Shown: positions 6,925 through 16,754 of the stretch, in pieces
Numbering within the stretch: position 1 is the first letter of the stretch
Layout: every line of letters begins with the position of its first letter
NCBI RefSeq assembly: GCF_963678245.1
Contig: NZ_OY782770.1
Span: 124,001-188,000, forward strand
From: an uncultured Sunxiuqinia sp.
GTDB lineage: Bacteria; Bacteroidota; Bacteroidia; Bacteroidales; Prolixibacteraceae
DNA: 64,000 bases
Direction of reading: 5' to 3'
The notes under the pieces: model-generated
What the model was told of the DNA's origin: nothing
Databases searched by the model: none
The model's input: the letters and a program-made list of their open reading frames with translations, nothing else
Program-made: the position numbers and the translations under genes

Positions 6925-9900
6925 ATGTATGAAGGTATCATAGAAACGCTGATCAGGCTGTTTGCAATCATAACAGACTACCAGGATGAAGAATCGAGAT
7001 CGATTTCTTCAGAACTGGTGCGGTCGTTTCTCAATGAAAACTTCAACCGCGAATTGGTTGAGTTATATCATCAACATTACGTTGAATCAGTTGAATACTA
7101 TCACATCAGCAACCGTGATATTTTATACGAAGAAAATGGTAGAGGTGAAAAATTCATTAATAAGTCTTATCTCAGTCAAATTTGTGACGATATTGTAACT
7201 CAATTTGATTTGAGTACCCGCTTTATGATTGTCGCCCAACTGTTGAATTTCATCAATCAAGATGGAGATTTTAAGCTGGACGATCTAAAAACGGTTAATC
7301 TCGTAGCTAGAGGATTAAAAATTAATTCGAAAGAATATGATAACCTTTATCGGTTTCATTTATTTTCAATAACTAAGGTAAGAGATAAAACATGCCTCTT
7401 TGTAGTTAATGGAAATGAGGCCTATCATGATAAAGAGATTAAACATCTATATCGGGAGAATCAACAAGTAGAACTAGAGCTGATACGTATTGGAAGTATA
7501 AATACTCTTTTCTTTAAATACTGGGGGCCACGTAACATGTACCTAAACGGACATCGGCTTACTCAAAACCGGCTGTATGTTTTTCCTCCCGGATCAATAT
7601 TGAAGACCTCCCGGATCATTCCGATCTATTATAGCAGTGTCATGACACGCTTTATTCAAGAAAAGGGAAAACCTCGCATTGTGCTAAATGTCGAGAGTAT
7701 TGAATATCGATTCTCTAAAAAAAATTATGGATTGCACCCCTTAAGCTTTCAGGAACGATCAGGTGACCTTGTTGGTATTTTGGGAGGTAGCGGAGTTGGA
7801 AAAACCACTTTGCTAAATGTATTAAACGGGAAACTAAAGCCCAACAATGGAACCATTTCGCTAAACGGATTCGACCTGCACGATCCAGAAAATGAAGAAT
7901 TACTGAAAGGAGTTATTGGATACGTCCCCCAAGATGACCTGTTGCTAGAAGAACTAACTGTATACAAAAACCTGGAATTCAATGCCCGTTTATGTTTCGG
8001 CGATCTGAATGACGAAGAAATTGAGGAAAAAATAGACCAAGCTCTTCAGGATTTCGATTTGGTTGAAGCACGCGACCTCGTAGTAGGAAGTCCTCTGAAA
8101 AAGATTCTGAGTGGCGGACAACGGAAACGATTAAACATAGCGCTTGAGCTCATGCGCGAGCCCTCTATATTTTTTGTTGATGAGCCGACCTCTGGACTTT
8201 CATCAGCCGATTCGGAAAAAGTAATGCACCTCCTGAAGAAACAATGCTTAAAAGGGAAATTGGTCTTTGCCAATATTCATCAACCATCGAGCGACATCTA
8301 TAAATTGTTCGATCGCATGATTGTGATGGACAAAGGCGGCCGGGTTGTCTTTTTTGGAAACCCAATGGATGCTATTACCTATTTTAAAAATCAGGCTAGC
8401 TACATCAATCCGGATGAAAGCGAGTGCCTGAGCTGCGGAAATGTAAAAACAGAGCAACCACTACAAATTATTGAAGCTCGAATGGTTAATCCATTTGGGA
8501 AGAGTATTCGCCGTCGGAAAATATCACCGGAAGACTGGTACGAGCGTTACAAAAAGAATGTCGAACCAAGAGTACTTGATTTCATGAAAACAAATCCGGC
8601 AGAGAAAGAAGTCTTTCCAAAAATTCATTTTAAAATACCGGATTGGTTTAACCAGCTAAAATTATTCATCAAACGAGATTTCGCCACCAAAAAGTCGAAT
8701 AAACAATACCTGGCAATCGCATTGCTTGAGGCTCCACTGCTTGCAATTATTTTAGGCTTTTTTTCCAAATATTCTGACGAAGGAAAATATTGGCTGGCCA
8801 ATAACGACAACCTACCAGCTTTTCTGTTTATGAGTGTCGTTGTGTCTCTGTTTATTGGACTAAGTATTAGCGCCGAAGAAATTTTCAAAGACCGCAAAAT
8901 TCTCAAGCGTGAAGAGTTCCTGAATTTGAGCCGGGGGGCTTATATTTCATCCAAAATACTAATCTTGTTTTTAATCTCGGCTGTTCAAATATTTTCGTTT
9001 GTACTGATCAGTCATTTCATGCTTGAAATACCGGGACTCACATTCTCCACCTGGGCAATTCTATTTTCTACTGCTTGTTTTGCAAACCTGCTGGGATTAA
9101 ACCTTTCGGCAGGACTAAACTCGGCAGTTGCCATTTATGTCTTGATTCCCTTAATCCTGGTTCCTCAACTATTACTTAGTGGTGTGATTATTGATTTTAA
9201 TAAGATGCATCCCTCGCTTAGCAGCTACAACCGTACGCCTTTAATTGGCGATCTTATGAGTTCACGTTGGGCTTACGAAGCACTAGCTGTAGATCAATAT
9301 AAAAACAACGCCTACCGGAAAATTCTTTTTGATGAAGAACAAAAGAAAAATGACCTCGGTTTTAAAGCGTTCTATTGGATTCCTGAAGTTGATAAATACT
9401 TAAACTCTTACATCATTTTTGAGGATAAAAACGAGAATGAAAATACCCAAACATTGATCCCGGTTCTGAAAAACTCGTTTACTGATCTCTTTAAAGAGAA
9501 CGGCCATTTTAACGACTCCATTCATCTGGCGTTTGAGTTTATTGGCACTCCTGACTTTAATGCTTGCTGGGGAGATCTATTGACGCAATACCTGCAGGAA
9601 TCGCAGCAGGAATACAAACTAGCCTATCAGGAAGTCTCAAGCGAACTTGAAGCAAAATACAATCGTTTACTTTCGCGCTTTGATGAAAAAGACGATCAAC
9701 TAATTGAGTTTAGAGATAGATATACCAATAAAAAAATGGAAATTCTGGTGCGTGACAAATACAGCCTGCACAAAACATACCTACACAACAACCGAATTTA
9801 CCAAGGAGATGAACCTATTTACCGAAAACCAACACAAAATAACGGAATTGCACACTTTTATGCTTCTTACAAGCTTATTGGCGACTGGGAAATAGGAACC

Positions 9901-10092
9901 ATCTTATTCAACATTGGTGTATTATGGCTATTTACGTTTTTGTTGATGGTTTCTCTTTACTTTGATTTATTGCACAAAGGATTAACTTATGTTGAGAACT
10001 GGAGATTGGCTCGTCAGGCAAGATTAAGAGACAACATCTTCTATAACCCAATGGCATTTATGAAAGGCGACTCGAAGAAAAAAGAGAAATAA
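6925..10092 (+). CDS. ABCG-like half-transporter with large N-terminal extension
   Basis: An ABC protein of 1055 aa. Residues 1-250 form an N-terminal region without transporter motifs; the first 140 are helical and vaguely TerB-like, and 160-250 are beta-rich. The nucleotide-binding domain follows: Walker A GGSGVGKTT (Lys293), signature LSGGQRKR (about 395-402) and Walker B FFVDEPTSGL (about 416-425). This order, NBD then membrane domain, and the TSGL signature resemble ABCG/White transporters. An ABC-2 membrane domain follows from about 570, interrupted by a soluble coiled-coil-rich stretch (about 860-970), with a last membrane helix near 990-1015. Substrate unknown. It is convergent with the MBL gene only 6 nt away. 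Confidence 0.85.
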   Translation: MYEGIIETLIRLFAIITDYQDEESRSISSELVRSFLNENFNRELVELYHQHYVESVEYYHISNRDILYEENGRGEKFINKSYLSQICDDIVTQFDLSTRFMIVAQLLNFINQDGDFKLDDLKTVNLVARGLKINSKEYDNLYRFHLFSITKVRDKTCLFVVNGNEAYHDKEIKHLYRENQQVELELIRIGSINTLFFKYWGPRNMYLNGHRLTQNRLYVFPPGSILKTSRIIPIYYSSVMTRFIQEKGKPRIVLNVESIEYRFSKKNYGLHPLSFQERSGDLVGILGGSGVGKTTLLNVLNGKLKPNNGTISLNGFDLHDPENEELLKGVIGYVPQDDLLLEELTVYKNLEFNARLCFGDLNDEEIEEKIDQALQDFDLVEARDLVVGSPLKKILSGGQRKRLNIALELMREPSIFFVDEPTSGLSSADSEKVMHLLKKQCLKGKLVFANIHQPSSDIYKLFDRMIVMDKGGRVVFFGNPMDAITYFKNQASYINPDESECLSCGNVKTEQPLQIIEARMVNPFGKSIRRRKISPEDWYERYKKNVEPRVLDFMKTNPAEKEVFPKIHFKIPDWFNQLKLFIKRDFATKKSNKQYLAIALLEAPLLAIILGFFSKYSDEGKYWLANNDNLPAFLFMSVVVSLFIGLSISAEEIFKDRKILKREEFLNLSRGAYISSKILILFLISAVQIFSFVLISHFMLEIPGLTFSTWAILFSTACFANLLGLNLSAGLNSAVAIYVLIPLILVPQLLLSGVIIDFNKMHPSLSSYNRTPLIGDLMSSRWAYEALAVDQYKNNAYRKILFDEEQKKNDLGFKAFYWIPEVDKYLNSYIIFEDKNENENTQTLIPVLKNSFTDLFKENGHFNDSIHLAFEFIGTPDFNACWGDLLTQYLQESQQEYKLAYQEVSSELEAKYNRLLSRFDEKDDQLIEFRDRYTNKKMEILVRDKYSLHKTYLHNNRIYQGDEPIYRKPTQNNGIAHFYASYKLIGDWEIGTILFNIGVLWLFTFLLMVSLYFDLLHKGLTYVENWRLARQARLRDNIFYNPMAFMKGDSKKKEK

Positions 10093-10098
10093 AAATCC

Positions 10099-11226
10099 TT
10101 AGTTTTCGTGATATTCATTTTTCCACCATCGCTTCTTCGGAAAAGGCGAATTTAAGTTGAAAACCTGCCCTATTCGTGGCGTAACAATTTCAGTATTTTC
10201 GTTATCCCGGGCAGCCAGTAAACGATCAACTGGCTCGGTCCAGGGATGAATACTCAATTTGTATTTCCCCCAATGAATGGGCAGCAATGCCTTCGCTTTT
10301 AAGTCGTCAGAAGCTTTGAGAGTCTCCTCTGGCATCATGTGGATAAATGGCCAATATTGACTGTATTGTCCACATTCAAGCATGGCTATATCAAAAGGGC
10401 CATACTTCTCTCCTATTTTAATGAACCCGGGATAATAGCCGGAATCAGCCCCAAAAAACAGTTTCGTTTTTGAACCTGCAATAATCCATGACGCCCACAA
10501 GGTTGAAAAACGATCTGCCAGTCCTCGTCCTGAAAAATGCCTCGCAGGTGCTGCCGTAAATAGAATTTCATGAGTAAACTGATAATCTTCCCACCAATCA
10601 AGTTCCGTTATCCGACTGGGGGATATTCCCCAATACTCTAAATGTGCACCAACTCCCAAAGCAGTTACAAACTGAACATCAGTATTCTTTAGATTTTTAA
10701 TTGTTTGATAATCCAAATGATCGTAATGATCGTGCGAGATCAATACCAAGTCAATTTCTGGAAGAGTCTCCAACGAATAATTTTCAGAATACGGAAATGC
10801 CTTCGTACCAATAAACGAGAATGGCGAAACCCGTTGACTAAACACAGGATCGATCAAGATCACTTTACCATCAACTTCAATTAAAAGTGTGGAATGTCCG
10901 AGCCAACAAATGCTGACGCTATCTCTGGAATGGTGAAATCTTGATTGATCGATCGGCTCAACCTGTATTTTTTCTTTAGGAACTCGATCTCCTGTTGTTG
11001 AAAAAAATTCCTTAATCAACTTGAGATATGGAACGTCATCAACCTGAACATTTGTCACTACTGGATTTTGAAACTTCCCATCGACATAATTCGTAGAGTT
11101 CTTTATACGAGCCAACCGCTCTCCGTCCGGTTTTCTACCAAAGGCTCGATTGCACCTAACTAGCTGATAGACAGAAACAAAAATTGCAAATATAATAAGA
11201 GCAAGTACCATCATTGTTTTCTTCAT
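10099..11226 (-). CDS. MBL-fold metallo-hydrolase, UlaG/NAPE-PLD-like, membrane-anchored
   Basis: A metallo-beta-lactamase-fold hydrolase with the HxHxDH metal site SHDHYDH (His165, His167, Asp169, His170 counting from the chosen start). Later metal ligands sit in ARHFSGRG, FFGADSGYY and LPIHWGKY. The pattern I-C-W-L-G-H-S-T-L-L-I-E and the C-terminal WTEP are typical of the UlaG/NAPE-PLD-like group, which includes N-acyl-phosphatidylethanolamine phospholipase D. I start at 11226 (MKK followed by a single hydrophobic helix); the longer frame begins at a TTG and has no support. It is probably anchored with its catalytic domain outside the cytoplasm. The substrate cannot be read from sequence. 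Confidence 0.85.
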   Translation of the reverse strand: MKKTMMVLALIIFAIFVSVYQLVRCNRAFGRKPDGERLARIKNSTNYVDGKFQNPVVTNVQVDDVPYLKLIKEFFSTTGDRVPKEKIQVEPIDQSRFHHSRDSVSICWLGHSTLLIEVDGKVILIDPVFSQRVSPFSFIGTKAFPYSENYSLETLPEIDLVLISHDHYDHLDYQTIKNLKNTDVQFVTALGVGAHLEYWGISPSRITELDWWEDYQFTHEILFTAAPARHFSGRGLADRFSTLWASWIIAGSKTKLFFGADSGYYPGFIKIGEKYGPFDIAMLECGQYSQYWPFIHMMPEETLKASDDLKAKALLPIHWGKYKLSIHPWTEPVDRLLAARDNENTEIVTPRIGQVFNLNSPFPKKRWWKNEYHEN

Positions 11227-11270
11227 ATTGATTGGTAAAACAATAATGGGGGACAAAAGTTTCAGGGCAT

Positions 11271-11296
11271 AAAAAAACCGCCTCGTGGGGCGGTTT
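11271..11296 (-). terminator. intrinsic terminator of rpoD
   Basis: AAACCGCC (11275-11282) pairs with GGCGGTTT (11289-11296) around a 6-nt loop. On the minus strand the hairpin ends in a T7 tract, 12 nt after the rpoD stop. Confidence 0.9.
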
Positions 11297-11307
11297 AAAA
11301 GAATTTC

Positions 11308-12168
11308 TTATCCAAGATATGTTTTCAATAATTTACTTCTGGATGTGTGTCGCAATCGACGGATTGCTTTTTCTTTTATCTGGCGCACCCTTTCGCGGGT
11401 CAACCCGAATCTTTCTCCAATTTCTTCCAGGGTCATTTCCTGGCAACCAATTCCGAAGAACATCCTAATGATGTCACTTTCGCGTTCTGTAAGGGTAGCG
11501 AGAGCACGCTCAATTTCACGGGCAAGCGACTCCATCATCAGACTACGGTCTGCATTTGGTGAGTCGTTGTTTACCAGCACGTCCAATAAGCTGTTATCCT
11601 CTCCTTCAACGAAAGGAGCATCAACAGAAATATGGCGTCCGGACACTCTCAAGGTATCTGCAACTTTCTCAGGAGGCAGTTCCAATGAATCAGCTAGCTC
11701 TTCAGGTGACGGTTTACGTTCGTTTTCTTGTTCGAATTTCGAAAATGCTTTGTTGATTTTATTCAACGAACCTACCTGGTTAAGCGGTAATCGAACAATA
11801 CGCGACTGTTCAGCCAATGCCTGAAGGATAGATTGACGAATCCACCACACAGCGTAAGAAATAAATTTAAACCCACGGGTCTCGTCAAACTTTTCAGCTG
11901 CTTTAATCAGTCCCAAATTTCCCTCGTTAATTAAATCTGGAAGGCTTAAGCCTTGGTTTTGATACTGTTTAGCAACAGAAACCACGAAACGCAAGTTCGC
12001 GCGGGTCAGTTTTTCTAACGCATGTTGATCGCCTTTTTTAATCCGCTGTGCTAATTCAACTTCCTCTTCAACTGTAATCAGATCCTCCTTGCCAATTTCT
12101 TGCAAATACTTGTCAAGTGAAGCACTCTCACGGTTGGTAATCGATTTTGTAATCTTTAATTGTCTCAT
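11308..12168 (-). CDS. rpoD: primary sigma factor RpoD/SigA
   Basis: Housekeeping sigma-70 factor in the short Bacteroidota form (286 aa, no region 1.1). It has [10 protein letters not shown] (region 1.2), [18 protein letters not shown] and [26 protein letters not shown] (region 2, -10 recognition), RLPLNQV (region 3), and [13 protein letters not shown] in the region 4 helix-turn-helix. I start at 12168 ([10 protein letters not shown]); the 25-residue upstream extension is not conserved in the family and overlaps the promoter. That promoter is the best match in the window to the Bacteroidota consensus. This sigma factor recognises the TTTG/TAnnTTTG promoters annotated elsewhere here. A strong terminator follows. 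Confidence 0.97.
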   Translation of the reverse strand: MRQLKITKSITNRESASLDKYLQEIGKEDLITVEEEVELAQRIKKGDQHALEKLTRANLRFVVSVAKQYQNQGLSLPDLINEGNLGLIKAAEKFDETRGFKFISYAVWWIRQSILQALAEQSRIVRLPLNQVGSLNKINKAFSKFEQENERKPSPEELADSLELPPEKVADTLRVSGRHISVDAPFVEGEDNSLLDVLVNNDSPNADRSLMMESLAREIERALATLTERESDIIRMFFGIGCQEMTLEEIGERFGLTRERVRQIKEKAIRRLRHTSRSKLLKTYLG

Positions 12169-12190
12169 ATACCCTTCTAAAAAAATCGTG

Positions 12191-12222
12191 CAAATATAGA
12201 CTTTTATGGTCAATAATTCAAA
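12191..12222 (-). promoter_or_regulatory. rpoD promoter TTTG-N20-TATATTTG
   Basis: On the minus strand TTTG (12222-12219) is followed after exactly 20 nt by TATATTTG (12198-12191). This is a textbook Bacteroidota housekeeping promoter (-33 TTTG, -7 TAnnTTTG). Predicted transcription starts near 12184, about 16 nt before the rpoD ATG. Confidence 0.75.
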
Positions 12223-12229
12223 CAAACAG

Positions 12230-12249
12230 AAAGCTTTGCACAAAGCCTT
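12230..12249 (-). terminator. probable terminator of htrA
   Basis: AAGGCTTT and AAAGCTTT (minus strand) pair over 8 bp with one G-U around a GTGC loop, followed by a T-rich stretch. It sits 35 nt after the htrA stop and its tail overlaps the -33 element of the rpoD promoter. Confidence 0.45.
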
Positions 12250-12283
12250 CTTGTTTGTTAATTATAAGTAAACAATGATGTAC

Positions 12284-13732
12284 TTATTTGGTGCCAAACA
12301 CAAAATATGCCGGCTCTCCAGTGGAATACTTTCCTTCAATTAAAATACCACCATCAGCCCTGTTAACTATCCGTTTAAAATCATTAACCGACTCAACCTC
12401 TTCCTTGTTCACATCTGTTATGATAAAACCTTCTTTAAGTCCAGCATCTTTCAACTTTCCCTTACTTAAATCTGTAATCTTTAGCCCATGACTTATGCGA
12501 AGTTGGTATTTTTCGTTTTCTGTTAGTTGTTCAAACCTGGCACCAAGAAATCTGTTGTCGCTAGCTTTAACAATTTCTGTATCTCCGTGCATGTTACGAA
12601 GGGTCACCTTAATTTGTTTCGAATTTCCGTCTCTTTTTATCAAAACTTTCACGACATCTCCCGGACGATGCTGACTAATTTGCTCCTGAAGCTGTGCCGT
12701 TGAGTTAACTGTTACTCCGTCTACATTTAAAATAATATCACCCGACTCAATATCAGCCTCTTCTGCAGCACTATTTTCGTTGACTTCGCGAATATAAACT
12801 CCTTCGATTACATCTATATCTTTTTCTTCAGCTAGTTTTGCATCAACGTCCTGAATCATAACTCCAAGCAATGCGCGTTGCACTTGACCAAACTGCTTCA
12901 AATCGTCGACGACCTTACCTACAATGCTCGCCGGCACGGCAAATGAATAGCCAGCATAAGAACCAGTCCTCGAAGCAATGGCAGTATTAATACCAACGAG
13001 TTCGCCGTTCATATTTACTAAAGCGCCACCGCTATTCCCTGGATTTACTGCCGCATCTGTTTGAATAAATGACTCAATCCCCATATCAACACGATTGATT
13101 CCTATGTTACGACTTTTTGCACTTACAATTCCAGCTGTAACCGTTGATGTAAGATTGAAAGGATTGCCAACTGCTAATACCCACTCTCCCAATTTCAGGG
13201 CATCCGAATTCCCGAATTTCAAATGGGGTAAGTCATCTTCCTCTATCTTCAATACTGCAATATCGGTAGTCGGATCTGTTCCAATTAATTTTGCTTCATA
13301 CTGTCGGTTGTCATTCAAAACAACCTGAATATCATCGGCACCATCAATTACATGGTTATTGGTGACAATAAATCCGTCCGCGCTAAGAATAACCCCCGAG
13401 CCTGCTCCTTGCCGAAGTCGTGGTTGCTGCTGGCGTGGATTACGATCGCCATAAAACCATTCGTAAAAAGGATTCGAATGATATTGTTGGACCTCTTGTT
13501 TTGAGGTTACTTTTACGTGCACAACCGCATGAACTGAATTTTCAGCCGCATAAGTTAAATCCGGAGCCTCTCCCTGCGGAGCAGATGGCAAGCTGGCGTA
13601 ACGCATTGCTTGATCCTGCTGCACTGTTATAACCTCAGGTTTCTCAAAAAAGCTAGTGTAGGCCCATATTGCAACGAAAGCACCCAAAAGCGCTACGATG
13701 AATGTTAGTCCAATTTTTTTATAGTCTTTCAT
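12284..13732 (-). CDS. htrA: Do/HtrA-family periplasmic serine protease
   Basis: Envelope quality-control protease/chaperone, 482 aa. An N-terminal hydrophobic segment (residues 7-28) exports or anchors it. The trypsin-like domain carries the triad His127 (TNNHVIDGA), Asp157 (TDIAVLKI) and Ser234 (NPGNSGGAL). Two PDZ domains follow, the first around 280-370 (ending in GDVVKVLIKRDG) and the second around 390-475. Length and order fit the DegP/DegQ group. It degrades or holds misfolded envelope proteins, consistent with BamA, OmpH and other envelope genes elsewhere in the window. It is monocistronic and divergent from the histidine kinase; the 307-bp gap (13733-14039) shows no clear element. 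Confidence 0.95.
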   Translation of the reverse strand: MKDYKKIGLTFIVALLGAFVAIWAYTSFFEKPEVITVQQDQAMRYASLPSAPQGEAPDLTYAAENSVHAVVHVKVTSKQEVQQYHSNPFYEWFYGDRNPRQQQPRLRQGAGSGVILSADGFIVTNNHVIDGADDIQVVLNDNRQYEAKLIGTDPTTDIAVLKIEEDDLPHLKFGNSDALKLGEWVLAVGNPFNLTSTVTAGIVSAKSRNIGINRVDMGIESFIQTDAAVNPGNSGGALVNMNGELVGINTAIASRTGSYAGYSFAVPASIVGKVVDDLKQFGQVQRALLGVMIQDVDAKLAEEKDIDVIEGVYIREVNENSAAEEADIESGDIILNVDGVTVNSTAQLQEQISQHRPGDVVKVLIKRDGNSKQIKVTLRNMHGDTEIVKASDNRFLGARFEQLTENEKYQLRISHGLKITDLSKGKLKDAGLKEGFIITDVNKEEVESVNDFKRIVNRADGGILIEGKYSTGEPAYFVFGTK

Positions 13733-14039
13733 TTCGTCTTATTTTATAATTAGAAATTATTTTTTTCAATATCGGCTAAATTAACGCACAAAAGGTGCCA
13801 GTGTTTCCCAATTTTTAATTCATTTGTATTGTTTAACATGTTTTAACAGCAAAGCACCTATAAAACAAGAATTATAAAGAAATTATATTGCTCAGCCTAA
13901 CATCATTGAAAGATCAGTCCTATAATTCGACTCTGCGCACAGACAAATTGAATGCGCATGGTACTGACAATATTTCAGAGATATGATTAACTTTGAATGT
14001 GACGACTTTAATTTAACGATTTTAATTGTTTTTTTCTGA

Positions 14040-16115
14040 ATGGAAGAAAAACAAACAATACAAGAAACCATGCCAACAGAAGCACCAAAACGACTAGCTT
14101 CCAGGAGCATTACTAATCATATTCGGAAAATTGTAATCGTATCGACATTACTGATGACTTTTTTTGTTGCCGGGATTATTTCCATTCAGGAAATTTTAAT
14201 CTTCAGAGATATCAGTAAGCAGCAACAAGAAGCACATATTGGAGAGCACAAGGAGTTTTTACGAGACTTAATCAATATTGAAATTGAATACATAGCCAGC
14301 CAAAAAAGATCGTTTGACAGAAGGCTGAAAGACAGAGTCAGTGATAATGTGAAAAATGCGTACCATGTTGCTGACAAACTATACAACTACTACCAGGGCA
14401 AAACTGAAACCAAAGATCTTGAGAAATTAATCATAGAAACCGTATCGGCCTTAAACTATGGCAATGAATTCATGCACGTTTTCATTAATGATCTGGACGG
14501 AACCGGCGTTTATTATCCGGGACGACCGGAATACACCGGCTCAAATCTGCTTGCCCATACCGACGTTAATGGAAATAAGGTCGTGCAGCGTGAGCTGAAT
14601 TTTTTCAAGGATAAAAATCAGGGATTTATTAATTACATTGACGGAGATAAACTTGCCATAACGGACACTATTCCTCAAAACAAAATTGTTTTCCTAAAAA
14701 AGCACAACCAACTAAAATGGTACTTTGGATCTAAAACCTACTATGAAGACTATTATCAGGAATTTAAAAACGAAGTTGCCCAGAAAGTGAGCGCCGATCA
14801 TTTTCGCTATGGCGGCTATGTTTTTATTAATGAAACAGATGGAGATCCGGTGGTTTTTGATGGTGAGCCCTATTATGGTGATTTCAATCTGCTTGACGGA
14901 ACAGACTCTGCAAAAATGGCGGTATTTCTACAAGAAATAGAGGTTGCAAAAAATTCGAAGGACGGAGGTTACTTCACCTATCAGTGGAACAAAATCGGTG
15001 AAGAAAAAATGCAGCAAAAAATTTCCTATGTAAAAGAATTTCCGGAAACAAAATGGCTGATTGGTGCCGGTTTTTACCTGGACGACATCTTATTGGAGAT
15101 TAAACATCAAAAGGAATTGCTTCGAAATGACTTGATCAAAAACCTGTTGGCTATCCTTTTTGTCCTCCTACTGGTAATCCTGGGAGAAACGATGGTTATC
15201 CGCAGGTTTAATTCCCATTATTTTGCCGACTTTAGCAACTTCACTCGCTTCTTCAAAACCGGCAAACAGACTTATAAAAAGATAAACATTGACAACCTCT
15301 ATTTTAATGAATTTAAAGAAATGGGAGAAGTTGCCAATGAAATGATTTCAGAGCGCAGCAAAGTATACAGACAGCTGGTTCTTGAACAGAAAAAAGCGCT
15401 TGAATCTGACCGATTAAAAACGGCATTTCTCGCCAACATGTCGCATGAAATTCGTACACCAATGAATGCAATCCTCGGATTTTCAAGCCTTTTAGACGAG
15501 GAAAATTTATCTGAAGAGGATCGGATCATGTACATTCAGCTTATACAAAGAAATGGCAGTTTCTTGTTGAAACTGATTAACGACATTATTGACATTTCTA
15601 AAATTGAGTCTGATCAATTATCGATTGCCGCTAATGAATTTCGACTTAATGAACTGAGTGAAGAAATAAAATGGAACTATAAAGACCTCTTCATCAAACA
15701 AAAAGGGAAAGAAGTAGAATTTATCGTGGAAAATACACTGCCTGATGACTTTGTGTGCACAACTGATAAATACCGATTAAAACAAGTATTGGATAATCTA
15801 ATAAACAATGCGTTAAAATTTACCGAAAAAGGATCGGTAAGCCTCAAAGTTGACAAACGTGATAAATGGTTGCATTTTAAAGTTTCTGATACGGGAATAG
15901 GAATTCATGAAGATGACAAGAAAGACATTTTTAAACGCTTCATCCAAGCCAAAAAACTAAGAAATAAAACATACGGCGGAACGGGTCTTGGGTTAGCCAT
16001 TTCTGAAAATATCATTCACCTTCTGGGAGGCGATATTGGCGTAAAATCTGAGCTGGGCAAAAGATCAGACTTTTATTTTTACATTCCGTTTCAATGGGAA
16101 CCGAAATCAAAATAG
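14040..16115 (+). CDS. hybridless sensor histidine kinase with extracytoplasmic Cache domain
   Basis: Membrane sensor kinase of 691 aa. A first transmembrane helix (about residues 33-55) leads to a long extracytoplasmic Cache-type sensor. The conserved Cache end is visible as GGYFTYQWNK followed by ETKWLIGAGFYLDD near residue 340. A second membrane helix is at about 365-385. The cytoplasmic part has a HisKA domain with the phospho-acceptor His469 (NMSHEIRTPMN) and a HATPase domain (N box NNALKF, G1 DTGIGI, G2 GTGLGLAI). No receiver domain is fused and no response regulator is adjacent, so its partner is elsewhere. Cache sensors often bind small organic ligands; the ligand here is unknown. It ends 3 nt from the convergent thioredoxin gene. 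Confidence 0.9.
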   Translation: MEEKQTIQETMPTEAPKRLASRSITNHIRKIVIVSTLLMTFFVAGIISIQEILIFRDISKQQQEAHIGEHKEFLRDLINIEIEYIASQKRSFDRRLKDRVSDNVKNAYHVADKLYNYYQGKTETKDLEKLIIETVSALNYGNEFMHVFINDLDGTGVYYPGRPEYTGSNLLAHTDVNGNKVVQRELNFFKDKNQGFINYIDGDKLAITDTIPQNKIVFLKKHNQLKWYFGSKTYYEDYYQEFKNEVAQKVSADHFRYGGYVFINETDGDPVVFDGEPYYGDFNLLDGTDSAKMAVFLQEIEVAKNSKDGGYFTYQWNKIGEEKMQQKISYVKEFPETKWLIGAGFYLDDILLEIKHQKELLRNDLIKNLLAILFVLLLVILGETMVIRRFNSHYFADFSNFTRFFKTGKQTYKKINIDNLYFNEFKEMGEVANEMISERSKVYRQLVLEQKKALESDRLKTAFLANMSHEIRTPMNAILGFSSLLDEENLSEEDRIMYIQLIQRNGSFLLKLINDIIDISKIESDQLSIAANEFRLNELSEEIKWNYKDLFIKQKGKEVEFIVENTLPDDFVCTTDKYRLKQVLDNLINNALKFTEKGSVSLKVDKRDKWLHFKVSDTGIGIHEDDKKDIFKRFIQAKKLRNKTYGGTGLGLAISENIIHLLGGDIGVKSELGKRSDFYFYIPFQWEPKSK

Positions 16116-16118
16116 TTT

Positions 16119-16652
16119 TCAATTTGCCAACTCAGAGGCAAGCACTTTCTTCAGCTCATTAAAATCAGCCTCATTAAAGCCAACAGAGCTGTATATAATC
16201 TTCCCTTCCCGATCGATGATGAAATTGCGTGGTATAAATTGCTCGGCAAATTTTGAGTAAATCTTTCGCTCAAGATCAGCAATCAGCTGAAAAGAATACC
16301 CCTTTTTCTCCTTAAACGTTGCCAACTCATCAGAATTATGCTCCCGCCCGATAACCAACAGCCTGAAGTTCGGATTGTCTTTATAAGTATCGAAAATATT
16401 GGATTCAACATGAGGCAGCTCTTTTAAACATGGACCGCACCAGGTCGCAAAAAAGTTAATCATTACAACCTGACCTTTCAAATCAGAAATGGACAGCTCT
16501 TCTCCATCCTCATTTTTGAAAACAAAATGTGGAACCTGTTGTCCAACCTGCACAATCGTTGCTTTTTCTTCTTCACTCTGTTGTGCGAATAGAGTGGATG
16601 AAAACGTGACTAACGAAACAATAGCCAGTGAAAATAAGTATGTTGATTTCAT
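16119..16652 (-). CDS. TlpA/ResA-like exported thioredoxin-fold protein
   Basis: Exported thiol-disulfide oxidoreductase of 177 aa. A signal peptide (cleavage likely after LFAQ) precedes an AhpC/TSA-TlpA fold with the redox motif WCGPC (Cys72, Cys75), preceded by V-V-M-I-N-F-F-A-T. The cis-proline region is IPRNFIIDREG. It likely works in the periplasm or at the outer membrane as a reductant for protein thiols or in cytochrome c maturation. No dsbD or ccm genes are adjacent to refine this. It appears to be a single-gene unit. Confidence 0.9.
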   Translation of the reverse strand: MKSTYLFSLAIVSLVTFSSTLFAQQSEEEKATIVQVGQQVPHFVFKNEDGEELSISDLKGQVVMINFFATWCGPCLKELPHVESNIFDTYKDNPNFRLLVIGREHNSDELATFKEKKGYSFQLIADLERKIYSKFAEQFIPRNFIIDREGKIIYSSVGFNEADFNELKKVLASELAN

Positions 16653-16754
16653 GTGTTTTTATTGTTTATTCTTTTATGTAATCGTATGAAACTCGCTTCT
16701 AATCATCCTCTGAATGTAAAAACATTTAGCAGCTAGTTTCATCTGAACCGTTTT

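Noticed and set aside
11285..11824. Plus-strand ORF of 179 codons
   Set aside because: Antisense to rpoD, crossing its terminator; serine-rich shadow.
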